A stretch of DNA of 7,372 nucleotides from Selenomonadaceae bacterium UBA3796 (GTDB lineage Bacteria; Bacillota; Negativicutes; Selenomonadales; Selenomonadaceae): positions 1 through 7,372 of the forward strand of contig DFES01000185.1 of the NCBI GenBank assembly GCA_002369175.1, given 5' to 3'. Both the position numbers and the translations under genes were made by a program. The notes below the pieces were generated by a model, which worked only from the letters and a program-made list of their open reading frames with translations, made no database searches and was not told where the DNA came from. This document shows positions 1 through 5,844 of the stretch, piece by piece. The stretch's first letter is position 1. The number at the start of each line of letters is the position of its first letter.

Positions 1-29
1 ACTTGAACAATTGCGTTATAATGTTCTTT

Positions 30-57
30 AGTATATCATAGGGGCAAGGGGTGTCAA
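30..57 (-). promoter_or_regulatory. Strong sigma-70 promoter firing leftward out of the window
   Basis: On the minus strand a perfect -35 TTGACA (52-57) is separated by 16 bases from a -10 TATACT (30-35), which matches TATAAT at five of six positions. Transcription would start near base 23 and run off the left edge, so the gene it serves is not visible. A spaced inverted repeat, GAACA (5-9) and TGTTC (22-26), brackets the predicted start site and could be a repressor site. The element lies downstream of the terminator of the neighbouring 29-residue gene, so it begins a separate unit. Confidence 0.6.
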
Positions 58-108
58 TCCCCTGCGGATAGCGCCCCTCACACATCCATACGCCGGATTT
101 CCCTGCGG

Positions 109-148
109 CAAAAGAAAGGAGCCCGTCAGCGAATGCCGACAGACCCCT
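109..148 (-). terminator. Intrinsic terminator of the 29-residue small gene
   Basis: Read on the minus strand, two 14-base arms (135-148 and 117-130) pair through a 4-base AUUC loop, with a few G-U pairs. They are followed directly by a T-rich run, TTTCTTTT (116-109). This is the standard layout of a rho-independent terminator. It lies 43 bases past the stop codon of the small gene at 192-281 and is the only visible end for that transcript. Confidence 0.7.
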
Positions 149-191
149 GCTCTTGTCTCGTATATCATTGCTTGTCCGGACTATCGAGGTA

Positions 192-281
192 TCAGATGGA
201 CTTGCTCTCCTCCATCATGACAGCGCCCTCTTCCATGAGCGTCCAGTACTTCTTCCAAGCCATTGCAATCGTCTTCAACAT
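192..281 (-). CDS. Small protein of 29 residues, function unknown
   Basis: An ATG at 281 opens a 29-codon frame ending in TGA at 192. It is preceded by an excellent ribosome binding site: AAAGGAGTGAT, then ACATC, then ATG. The protein begins MLKTIAMAWKKYWTLMEEG, has six methionines, two tryptophans and one tyrosine, and turns acidic toward the C-terminus. Residues L2, I5, W9, W13 and M16 would lie on one face of a helix, giving an amphipathic, possibly membrane-surface peptide. It has no cysteine, no signal peptide and no obvious transmembrane span. The frame sits alone between its own promoter (334-362) and terminator (109-148), so it is not a fragment of a larger gene. I do not recognise the family. 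Confidence that it is translated rests on the Shine-Dalgarno sequence and the complete transcription unit, since the frame is too short for coding statistics. Confidence 0.6.
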   Translation of the reverse strand: MLKTIAMAWKKYWTLMEEGAVMMEESKSI

Positions 282-302
282 GATGTATCACTCCTTTGTC
301 TG

Positions 303-324
303 AATCAGGAATCATTTCCTGATT
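303..324. repeat. Perfect 9-bp inverted repeat at the 5' end of the small-gene mRNA
   Basis: AATCAGGAA (303-311) and TTCCTGATT (316-324) are perfect reverse complements around a 4-base spacer. On the minus strand the repeat begins about three bases after the predicted transcription start and ends some 10 bases before the Shine-Dalgarno sequence of the 29-residue gene. It could act as an mRNA-stabilising 5' hairpin or as an operator for a dimeric repressor. Confidence 0.6.
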
Positions 325-333
325 ACGGTGTCT

Positions 334-362
334 ATTATGACACGAAGTGCATGGCTTGTAAA
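334..362 (-). promoter_or_regulatory. Sigma-70 promoter of the 29-residue gene
   Basis: On the minus strand TTTACA (362-357) and CATAAT (339-334) are separated by exactly 17 bases. Each box differs from consensus at one position. Predicted start is near base 327, giving a leader of about 45 bases before the ATG at 281. The spacing and the gene immediately downstream make this a convincing promoter. Confidence 0.65.
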
Positions 363-372
363 ATACAACTAT

Positions 373-401
373 TTTATATATCTATAGGATATTGCTATAC
401 C
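373..401 (+). promoter_or_regulatory. Candidate rightward promoter with extended -10
   Basis: On the plus strand TTTATA (373-378) is followed after 17 bases by TATACC (396-401), preceded by TGC (393-395), which forms an extended -10 motif. An overlapping alternative is TTGTAA (356-361) with TATCTA (379-384), also 17 bases apart. The region is very AT-rich, so chance matches are likely. Support comes mainly from the strong rightward terminator about 75 bases downstream. Confidence 0.35.
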
Positions 402-407
402 AAGTAT

Positions 408-517
408 GTCCTATTTTCCCCGAAATTGTGAACACCGTTTCGCACGGAGTTTAGGATAGACTTTGAAAGACGAGTACAGGACTGCCGCGTGTTTGCTTGC
501 GGCAGTCCTGCTTTTTT
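408..517 (+). ncRNA. Candidate small RNA of about 110 nt
   Basis: The segment lies between a candidate rightward promoter (373-401) and a strong terminator with its U-tract on the plus strand (477-517). It contains no plausible reading frame with a ribosome binding site. Besides the terminator hairpin, short complementary pairs are visible: TCCTA near 409-413 with TAGGA at 452-456, and CCGT with ACGG around 437-447. It would end just short of the 3' end of the oppositely oriented chemoreceptor gene. I recognise no known RNA family. It is inferred from signals, not homology. The alternative is that the hairpin only marks the end of the chemoreceptor mRNA. Confidence 0.3.
477..517 (+). terminator. 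Intrinsic terminator with U-tract on the plus strand
   Basis: A perfect 12-bp stem, CAGGACTGCCGC (477-488) and GCGGCAGTCCTG (499-510), with a 10-base loop is followed by CTTTTTT (511-517). The T-run is only on the plus side. Read leftward, the stem is followed by TACTCGTCTTTC, a poor tail. The hairpin lies about 20 bases past the stop codon of the leftward chemoreceptor gene, so it may also end that mRNA inefficiently. By its polarity it best ends a rightward transcript. Confidence 0.75.
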
Positions 518-532
518 CCTTAGGAATGCATC

Positions 533-2626
533 CTACTCTTTCAGTTTGAAATGGCTGACCGTTTCGCGCAGATTCTCGGCGATGGAGGATTGCTGCTGGC
601 TGATGGCGCTGACGTCCTTTACGGAGTCAGATACCTCGCTGACCGAATCAGAAATCTGTACGGAAAGATCCGCCGTTTCCTGAGCGGAATTGGCAATCTG
701 GTACATGGCTTTGCTGACCTGATCCATGGTATCGTTGACATTCCGGCTGGTTTCGGCAATTTTCTGGGAAACCGACCGGAAAATTTCGGCATCTGCGCCG
801 TACTGCTCTGCAATGCTGACAAACTCGCCATATTGAGGAGCCACTGTTTCGTTCAGGAATCCAAGGATGGCCTTGGCATCATGGGAAAGGCTGGCAAATG
901 CATCCTGCACATCGCGGATGTTCTGCTGTATCTCCTCCACAGTGTCCGCCGTTTCCTTGGCCAGCTTGCCGACCTCCATGGCCACCACCGTAAACCCACG
1001 ACCGGACTCTCCTGCCCTGGCTGCCTCAATGGAAGCATTCAGCGAAAGCAGGTTGATTTGCTCTGCAATACCGGAAATGGCCGCCGCCATGGTTCCAATC
1101 TGCTCCACGGTCTTGGACTTTTCAATCGATGCAGCAAGTTTGGAGCTGAACTCCTTTGCCAATATTTCCGCCGAACGGCTGGCCTCGGTGGAATTCTTCT
1201 CTACGAGCTGAGCCCTGCCGCGAATATCCTCCGCCTGCTTGAGGCCATTGGCAGCTTCGTTTGACAATACATTGACCGCCGCCGTAACATTTTCCACAGA
1301 GGCATTGACTTCCTCTGTCGCCGAGCTGGCATTCATCATGGCTTCGCTGATGGAAGCCATCTTCCTCTGAATCATCTCCATGCCTTCCGACAGCTTCTCT
1401 GCCGATGCCCCCAGGGTTCTGCTGGATTCGTTCATGCTTCCCGAATGCTCGGAAATCGTGTGAAGCACCTTCTTGGTCTGGCGGAACATGCGATTGATGG
1501 CATTGCCGAGACGGCCGATTTCATCATTGGCTTTGGCGGTTGCCTCAGGACGGGTATAATTCCCCTCCGCCAAATCTTCCGCAAACTTTTGGTCTACTCC
1601 GATGCGAACCGCATAGCTGGAAATCGTGCGGTAGGCCATGAGCATCAGCAGGCAGAGCACCAGAAGGGCTATCCCCGCCAGCGTCATGACCAAACGATTG
1701 GCATCTGCGTACAATTCGGATTTCGGGATGACAACACCCAAGTGCCAATTGAGATCCGGCACGGTCTGATAGTAGACGAACATTTCTTCGCCGCTCTCAT
1801 CCTCAAACCGGGTCTGGCCCTCCTGGGAGGAAATCATCGTCTTCATGGCTGCCGCAAAGGAGGCATTTGCCTCATTCGTTGCATTGGTCTCTCCGTTCAG
1901 TTTCTCCGCGCTGACACCCGCAATATAAATGCCATTCGCCGAAGTCAGGATTGCGTAGCCCTTTCCTCCAATCTTGATCTCACTGACCATTTTCGCGATG
2001 GATTCCAGTGAAATATCAATAGTGACCGTACCGATAAATTTTCCCGTATCAGCCTCCGAGTAAATGGGGGAAGAATATGTGACCATCATGAGCTTGGCCG
2101 ATGAGTCGTAGTACGGCTCCGTCAGTGCCGAATTCCCATGGCCGGCTGCCTTGCCCATCTGGTACCAATCCGTCGGGGTATATTCGCCGCTTTCTTCCAC
2201 ATAATTGTAGGAAACCTTGAGTCTTCCGTTCTCCCGGAAAGCGAAGGGACAAACGTACTGCATCTCCGGGCGGTAAGCGAAGGGCTCGAACCAGATTCCG
2301 CCTCCGTTGGCCATATCCTCACCTTCCAAGGACTTCACCATGTCCTTGGCCAGTTCCTCCGGAGGATCCTTCAGGTAATCATATTCTACATCCCCTGCCA
2401 GGTTTTCGCAGATCATCCGCATGCGCCCCACCCGCTCATGGATATCGAGAACATTCGCCTTGATGGTCTGCCCTGCGCTCTCGCTCGTCAGCTCAGCGAT
2501 GCTGTCATAACTGCTGTATCCCGCCAGAATCGTGATGACCAACAGGCCAACGACAATGGATGGCAGCAGGGAAAGACACATCTTGAGCTTAACGCTGCGA
2601 AATTCTCCGTTGAATTCATCCGACAT
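533..2626 (-). CDS. Methyl-accepting chemotaxis protein, dCache-HAMP-MCP signal
   Basis: This transmembrane chemoreceptor of 697 residues senses an extracellular ligand and controls the CheA kinase through CheW. In order it has a short cytoplasmic N-terminus, TM1 (about 16-37), a periplasmic dCache-type sensor (about 38-305), TM2 (about 310-333), HAMP (about 333-385) and the long signalling coiled coil. The kinase-control tip is clear at 519-545, with INLLSLNASIEAARAGESGR in it. The sensor carries W154-Y155 and the 'EPYYD' segment common in dCache receptors. The arginine two residues before the tryptophan, typical of amino-acid-binding dCache domains, is a threonine, so the ligand is unknown. 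There is no C-terminal pentapeptide tether for CheR, and the protein ends in HFKLKE. The ATG at 2626 is chosen because AAGGGG lies eight bases upstream. An in-frame GTG at 2635 would overlap that site. It is a lone gene with no che or flagellar neighbour, divergent from bioY. Confidence 0.95.
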   Translation of the reverse strand: MSDEFNGEFRSVKLKMCLSLLPSIVVGLLVITILAGYSSYDSIAELTSESAGQTIKANVLDIHERVGRMRMICENLAGDVEYDYLKDPPEELAKDMVKSLEGEDMANGGGIWFEPFAYRPEMQYVCPFAFRENGRLKVSYNYVEESGEYTPTDWYQMGKAAGHGNSALTEPYYDSSAKLMMVTYSSPIYSEADTGKFIGTVTIDISLESIAKMVSEIKIGGKGYAILTSANGIYIAGVSAEKLNGETNATNEANASFAAAMKTMISSQEGQTRFEDESGEEMFVYYQTVPDLNWHLGVVIPKSELYADANRLVMTLAGIALLVLCLLMLMAYRTISSYAVRIGVDQKFAEDLAEGNYTRPEATAKANDEIGRLGNAINRMFRQTKKVLHTISEHSGSMNESSRTLGASAEKLSEGMEMIQRKMASISEAMMNASSATEEVNASVENVTAAVNVLSNEAANGLKQAEDIRGRAQLVEKNSTEASRSAEILAKEFSSKLAASIEKSKTVEQIGTMAAAISGIAEQINLLSLNASIEAARAGESGRGFTVVAMEVGKLAKETADTVEEIQQNIRDVQDAFASLSHDAKAILGFLNETVAPQYGEFVSIAEQYGADAEIFRSVSQKIAETSRNVNDTMDQVSKAMYQIANSAQETADLSVQISDSVSEVSDSVKDVSAISQQQSSIAENLRETVSHFKLKE

Positions 2627-2657
2627 AAAACACACCCCTTATGCTTTGACCAAAACA

Positions 2658-2685
2658 TCATCGGCCAAAAATATGATTTCGGATA
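2658..2685 (-). promoter_or_regulatory. Possible sigma-28 (FliA/SigD-type) promoter of the chemoreceptor
   Basis: On the minus strand GCCGATGA (2665-2658) matches the flagellar sigma -10 consensus GCCGATAA at seven of eight positions. It would place the start about 20-30 bases before the ATG at 2626. Sixteen bases upstream lies TATC (2685-2682), which agrees only at two positions with the TAAA core of the -35. The strong -10, the position and the chemotaxis gene support it. The weak -35 argues against it. Confidence 0.35.
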
Positions 2686-2780
2686 CCCTATGTAATATTT
2701 CTACAAAAAAATGGAAAAACCTGCCGGATCCAAGCTCTCCGCCTCGTCTTTTCTTTTTTAGGACGTTCTTCTTTTTCAAG

Positions 2781-2810
2781 TGTCAACATCATATACTGTT
2801 CAAGTTGACA
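2781..2810. promoter_or_regulatory. BirA-like operator overlapping the bioY promoter
   Basis: TGTCAAC (2781-2787) and GTTGACA (2804-2810) form a perfect 7-bp inverted repeat with a 16-base spacer. The right arm contains the -35 box of the bioY promoter. This resembles the TGTnAAC-spacer-GTTnACA pattern known for the biotin repressor/ligase BirA, which shuts off biotin uptake and synthesis genes when biotin is plentiful. Bound repressor here would block RNA polymerase. The assignment rests on pattern, spacing and the downstream biotin transporter gene. Confidence 0.6.
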
Positions 2811-2834
2811 TCTTATTTCTTTTCCGCATATAAT
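2805..2834 (+). promoter_or_regulatory. Consensus sigma-70 promoter of bioY
   Basis: TTGACA (2805-2810) and TATAAT (2829-2834) are both perfect matches, separated by 18 bases. Transcription should start near 2841, leaving about 50 bases of leader before the ATG at 2894. A promoter this strong normally needs a repressor, which fits the overlapping inverted repeat at 2781-2810. Confidence 0.8.
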
Positions 2835-2893
2835 GATGCTATGAAAAAATACGGAACCCAAGGTTCGGAAGATATTTGAAGGATGTGCTGCAG

Positions 2894-3448
2894 ATGGAAC
2901 TTGAAGAAAATATTTCCCTTCGGGAAATGACCAAAATGGCGATTTGTGTGGCTTTTTGCTGTGTAACGGCCTATCTTGCCTTTCCCCTGCCTTTTACGCC
3001 CGGCATGGTCACGGCTCTGACCTTGACCTTCGGTGTGACGGCGTTCATCCTCACACCTCGTCAGACATTTTTCGTAATCGCAGTCTATCTACTTCTCGGA
3101 GCAGCGGGGCTTCCGGTCTTTGCAGGCGGCTCCGGACTCGGCAGACTCCTCGGACCCGTGGGGGGCTTCTACTTTGCCTGGCTTCTCGCCTATCCCCTGG
3201 TAAGCGCCTGCAAGGGAAAGGACGTCAACTTCCGGCGCTATGCCCTTTCCTTCCTTCTCATCGGCATTCCCATCACGGATCTTGGGGGGCTCATTTCCAT
3301 GATGCTCCTCATGGATGTGGGAATATGGGAGGCCATGACCATGGCAGTATTCCCCTTCCTTCCCGGCGATATCCTGAAGGGATTCGGCGCGGCGTTTCTG
3401 GGAGCAAAAATCAACCGGATGCTTGCGCACTCCCCCCGAACTACATGA
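2894..3448 (+). CDS. bioY: BioY-family biotin transporter, substrate-binding (S) component
   Basis: BioY is the membrane-embedded biotin-binding subunit of an energy-coupling-factor (ECF) transporter. The 184-residue protein is the usual size and almost wholly hydrophobic, with about six membrane helices. Family signatures are GLPVFAGGSGLGRLLGPVGG (72-91) and FLPGDILK (155-162), the latter carrying the conserved Asp and Lys of the last helices that the family uses for biotin. The ATG at 2894 is preferred because an AAGGATG ribosome binding site ends eight bases before it. In-frame TTG (2876) and GTG (2885) starts would add six or three residues. No ECF ATPase or EcfT gene is adjacent, so it probably shares a general ECF module encoded elsewhere. 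No biotin synthesis genes are nearby. The upstream promoter overlaps a BirA-like operator. No convincing terminator is seen in the short gap before the convergent gene ending at 3518. Confidence 0.93.
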   Translation: MELEENISLREMTKMAICVAFCCVTAYLAFPLPFTPGMVTALTLTFGVTAFILTPRQTFFVIAVYLLLGAAGLPVFAGGSGLGRLLGPVGGFYFAWLLAYPLVSACKGKDVNFRRYALSFLLIGIPITDLGGLISMMLLMDVGIWEAMTMAVFPFLPGDILKGFGAAFLGAKINRMLAHSPRTT

Positions 3449-3517
3449 CAGCTCTTCCCCCTTCACACAGCAATCTTCTCCGGGAATCCCGCCTTTCTTC
3501 CTCAATTTGATGAAAAA

Positions 3518-4480
3518 TCAATGAATAGATTTCTTCTTGAAGCGCCCTCCCACGATGTCATGAACGGCATTGATGGTAACAAAGGCGCTTTCGTCTTTTT
3601 CCAGAACGATTTCCTTGAGTTTGTCCACCTCCAGACGCGTTACGACACAGTAGAGAACCTCCTTGCTCGCTCCCGTGTAGCCGCCTGCGCCGTGGAGCAG
3701 TGTAACGCCGCGCCCCAGGCGGTCATTGAGGGCAGAGGTGATCTCCTCATGGGCATCCGTCACAATGATCACGGCGTAGGACTCATCGAGACCTTTGATG
3801 ACCACATCGATCATCTTGGAAATCACGAAATAGGCCACGAGGGAATACATCGCCTTATCCCAGCCAAACAGCAGTCCAGCACTGGAAAGGATGAACAGAT
3901 TGATGAACATGACGACTTCTCCCACGGAGAAGACGGACTTCTTATCCATGATGATGGCAACGATTTCCGTACCGTCCAGAGAGCCCCCCGCCCGGATGAT
4001 GAGGCCGACCCCCACGCCATCGATAATGCCGCCGAAAATCGCTGCCAGAAAGGGATCCATGGTCAAAGGCGGAACAGGATGAAACACCTCGGACCACAGG
4101 GAGAGAAAACATATGGCGATGAAGGTTGCTATGGTAAAATTCTTCCCGATCTGTTTGTAGCCAAGGTACATAAAGGGCAGGTTCAGAAGCACCAGAAATA
4201 CGCCCAACTGCATATTCGTGATATAGCTGGCCATGATGGAGAGTCCCACCACACCACCGTCAATGACATTGTTGGGAATGAGGAAAATTTCCAGCCCGAT
4301 GGCTGCAATCATGGAGCCCAGAAAGATCGTCAGATATTTTTTTATGTAGAAGGATGCCTTGCGCTTGCCGCGCTCCATCCTGCTTTCCTTCTTTGACGTT
4401 TCTCTCCCCTGTTCCTCTGCCGCTTTCTCTTCCTGCTGTTTCACTGCCTCCTGCGAAACATCCGTCCTTGTCTCTTCCAT
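3518..4480 (-). CDS. YitT/DUF2179 family membrane protein
   Basis: This 320-residue membrane protein belongs to the YitT family, whose function is not established. After a 45-residue, highly charged N-terminal segment come about five to six hydrophobic helices, with conserved-looking stretches IPNNVIDGGVVGLSI (68-82) and GGSLDGTEIVAI (165-176). A soluble C-terminal DUF2179 domain follows (about 233-314), including the GAGGYTG loop and ending near VGGRF. The ATG at 4480 has AAAGGAG five bases upstream. An in-frame TTG at 4516 would add 12 residues but overlaps the end of the preceding gene. It is the last gene of the apparent three-gene leftward operon, starting 32 bases after the DUF3298 gene. 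The long Glu/Lys/Arg-rich N-terminus is unlike typical YitT proteins, which begin close to the first helix. No clear terminator follows. Confidence 0.9.
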   Translation of the reverse strand: MEETRTDVSQEAVKQQEEKAAEEQGRETSKKESRMERGKRKASFYIKKYLTIFLGSMIAAIGLEIFLIPNNVIDGGVVGLSIMASYITNMQLGVFLVLLNLPFMYLGYKQIGKNFTIATFIAICFLSLWSEVFHPVPPLTMDPFLAAIFGGIIDGVGVGLIIRAGGSLDGTEIVAIIMDKKSVFSVGEVVMFINLFILSSAGLLFGWDKAMYSLVAYFVISKMIDVVIKGLDESYAVIIVTDAHEEITSALNDRLGRGVTLLHGAGGYTGASKEVLYCVVTRLEVDKLKEIVLEKDESAFVTINAVHDIVGGRFKKKSIH

Positions 4481-4512
4481 AAAGGCTCCTTTCCAGACTC
4501 CTGCCGCCAAAA

Positions 4513-5820
4513 TCAATCCACCTGCTCAGGCAAACCATCCGTCCCAACGCGGAAACGGTGTGTCAGAGAACCCTCCTCCGCCGTCTCCGGACCATCCATG
4601 GTCAAAAGAAAATCCCCCGGATCCGACAGGATCCGCCACTTCGGCAATTGCCGGGGCACAGGAGCATCCCGGAAGCCCCAATGGGCAAATACCTTCTTTT
4701 CCACGGGCTTTCCATCGAGCTTGAATACACGCAGGTCATGGTACACCTTGTCCACCGTACAAGCGGCATAGAGGTAGGATCGCCCGTCCCGCAGGCTGAC
4801 GAGTACAAGACGCGCATCGTCCATATCCGATGCATCCTGGAAACGCTCCCGACCGCAATCAATCAAAAGCCCGGGATTGCTGTCGTACACTCCCACGGAG
4901 ATGTTCCGCCCATCGCCCAGAGTCGTGCGGACAGGCATTTGGGGCATGAGCTCTATGCAGTAGTCCAGCGGCCCGCAGCGATATTTCTCCTGAAAGAGTT
5001 CGGGATATTCGTCGAAAAGAAGTGTGACGGTGTAGATGCCATCACGAAAAGCGCCGAGAGAGGGTGGATTGAAATAAAAAGTGACCCCCCTTGGCTCCAA
5101 GGTCCAGGTAGCAGTTCCCTCATTGGCTTCTGCCCACTGCATGCCGCCCAAACCCTCTTTGAGTTTTTCGTCACAAGCCTGCAGAAGATCCAGGATGCCC
5201 AAAGATCCACCACGGTGGAAAGCCACCTCCGGATAGCTTCGGCGAAGCTCCTTCTCCACGGCGGAAGCGACTCCTTCCAAATCCGTGAAAACATCCTGCA
5301 GCAGGATATATTTCCCGCTTTGGGAATCCAGGTTCCGGCCGCGGACACTGTGCAGATCGCCTGAGGGAGAAGGGCCTCCCCGATGGAGCATATCCCGCTC
5401 CAGAAAACTCACCACCAGCGTATCCGCACGGCGAACATAAAGATCCCGTTCCCGACGGAAGCTCCCATCCACGGGGAGTCCATCCTCCAAGCGTTTCTGA
5501 TGTGTTTCGACGGTATTTTTCAGCATGGAAGATACGCCATGAACCCGCATGAGTTCCTGCTCGGAATTATGGGAAGACATTCGGCCGGACAAAAAGCGGT
5601 ATGCACGGTTGAATCCCCTCAAGCCGATGTCCTGATACCGAAGGAGCACATCATCCCCCAGATCGTTTTTATAATCCAGGACATGTTCCTTTCTATCGAG
5701 CATCAAAGACTGCAGGGAAGCATCCGCATAGCGGTCCGCCGCCTCCCCGAAACAGTCCTGCAGAAACAGCGCCAAAAAACAAGCGAATCCCAAAAGGAGA
5801 CATCTTTTCCTTCCATCCAT
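4513..5820 (-). CDS. Secreted DUF3298-domain protein (RsiV-like extracellular fold)
   Basis: The 435-residue protein starts with a basic N-region and a hydrophobic core, with a likely signal peptidase I site after GEA (residue 27). A cysteine is present nearby but no lipobox, so it is probably periplasmic or secreted rather than a lipoprotein. A DUF3298-type domain spans roughly 130-280. It has a GG turn (148-149), DSQSGKYILLQDVFTD and the signature GVTFYFNPPSLGAFRDGIYT with LLFDEYPELF. In RsiV this fold is the extracellular lysozyme-sensing part of an anti-sigma factor, but here there is no cytoplasmic anti-sigma domain, so that role should not be transferred. Residues 290-435 are a beta-rich extension of unknown function ending FRVGTDGLPEQVD. 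The ATG at 5820 is chosen because AAAGGATG sits nine bases upstream. An ATG at 5832 would overlap that site. It is the middle gene of the operon, 24 bases after the MgtC-family gene. Confidence 0.8.
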   Translation of the reverse strand: MDGRKRCLLLGFACFLALFLQDCFGEAADRYADASLQSLMLDRKEHVLDYKNDLGDDVLLRYQDIGLRGFNRAYRFLSGRMSSHNSEQELMRVHGVSSMLKNTVETHQKRLEDGLPVDGSFRRERDLYVRRADTLVVSFLERDMLHRGGPSPSGDLHSVRGRNLDSQSGKYILLQDVFTDLEGVASAVEKELRRSYPEVAFHRGGSLGILDLLQACDEKLKEGLGGMQWAEANEGTATWTLEPRGVTFYFNPPSLGAFRDGIYTVTLLFDEYPELFQEKYRCGPLDYCIELMPQMPVRTTLGDGRNISVGVYDSNPGLLIDCGRERFQDASDMDDARLVLVSLRDGRSYLYAACTVDKVYHDLRVFKLDGKPVEKKVFAHWGFRDAPVPRQLPKWRILSDPGDFLLTMDGPETAEEGSLTHRFRVGTDGLPEQVD

Positions 5821-5844
5821 CACAGACCACATCCTTTCCGCTGC

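Noticed and set aside
135..172. A second small frame starting at an ATG in the 3' leader of the 29-residue gene
   Set aside because: There is no Shine-Dalgarno sequence and it runs straight through the terminator stem.
153..431. Plus-strand open frame of 92 codons in the left intergenic region
   Set aside because: It has no ribosome binding site, crosses the minus-strand promoter, the hairpin and the 29-residue gene, and has no recognisable composition.
551..1264. Long plus-strand open frame opposite the chemoreceptor gene
   Set aside because: It lies antisense to the clearly conserved MCP signalling domain and shows no family features. It is a mirror effect of the GC-rich coding strand.
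3479..3492. CGGGAATCCCG as a terminator for bioY
   Set aside because: The usable stem is only four pairs with a three-base loop, and the following tract is CTTTCTTCC, so termination is not convincing on either strand.
3507..3521. TTGATGAAAAATCAA hairpin at the end of the YitT gene
   Set aside because: It is only a five-pair, AT-rich stem overlapping the stop codon, without a T-run after it.
3521..4396. Plus-strand open frame of 291 codons
   Set aside because: It lies antisense to the YitT/DUF2179 gene, and its translation is His/Gln-rich with no domain, typical of an antisense shadow.
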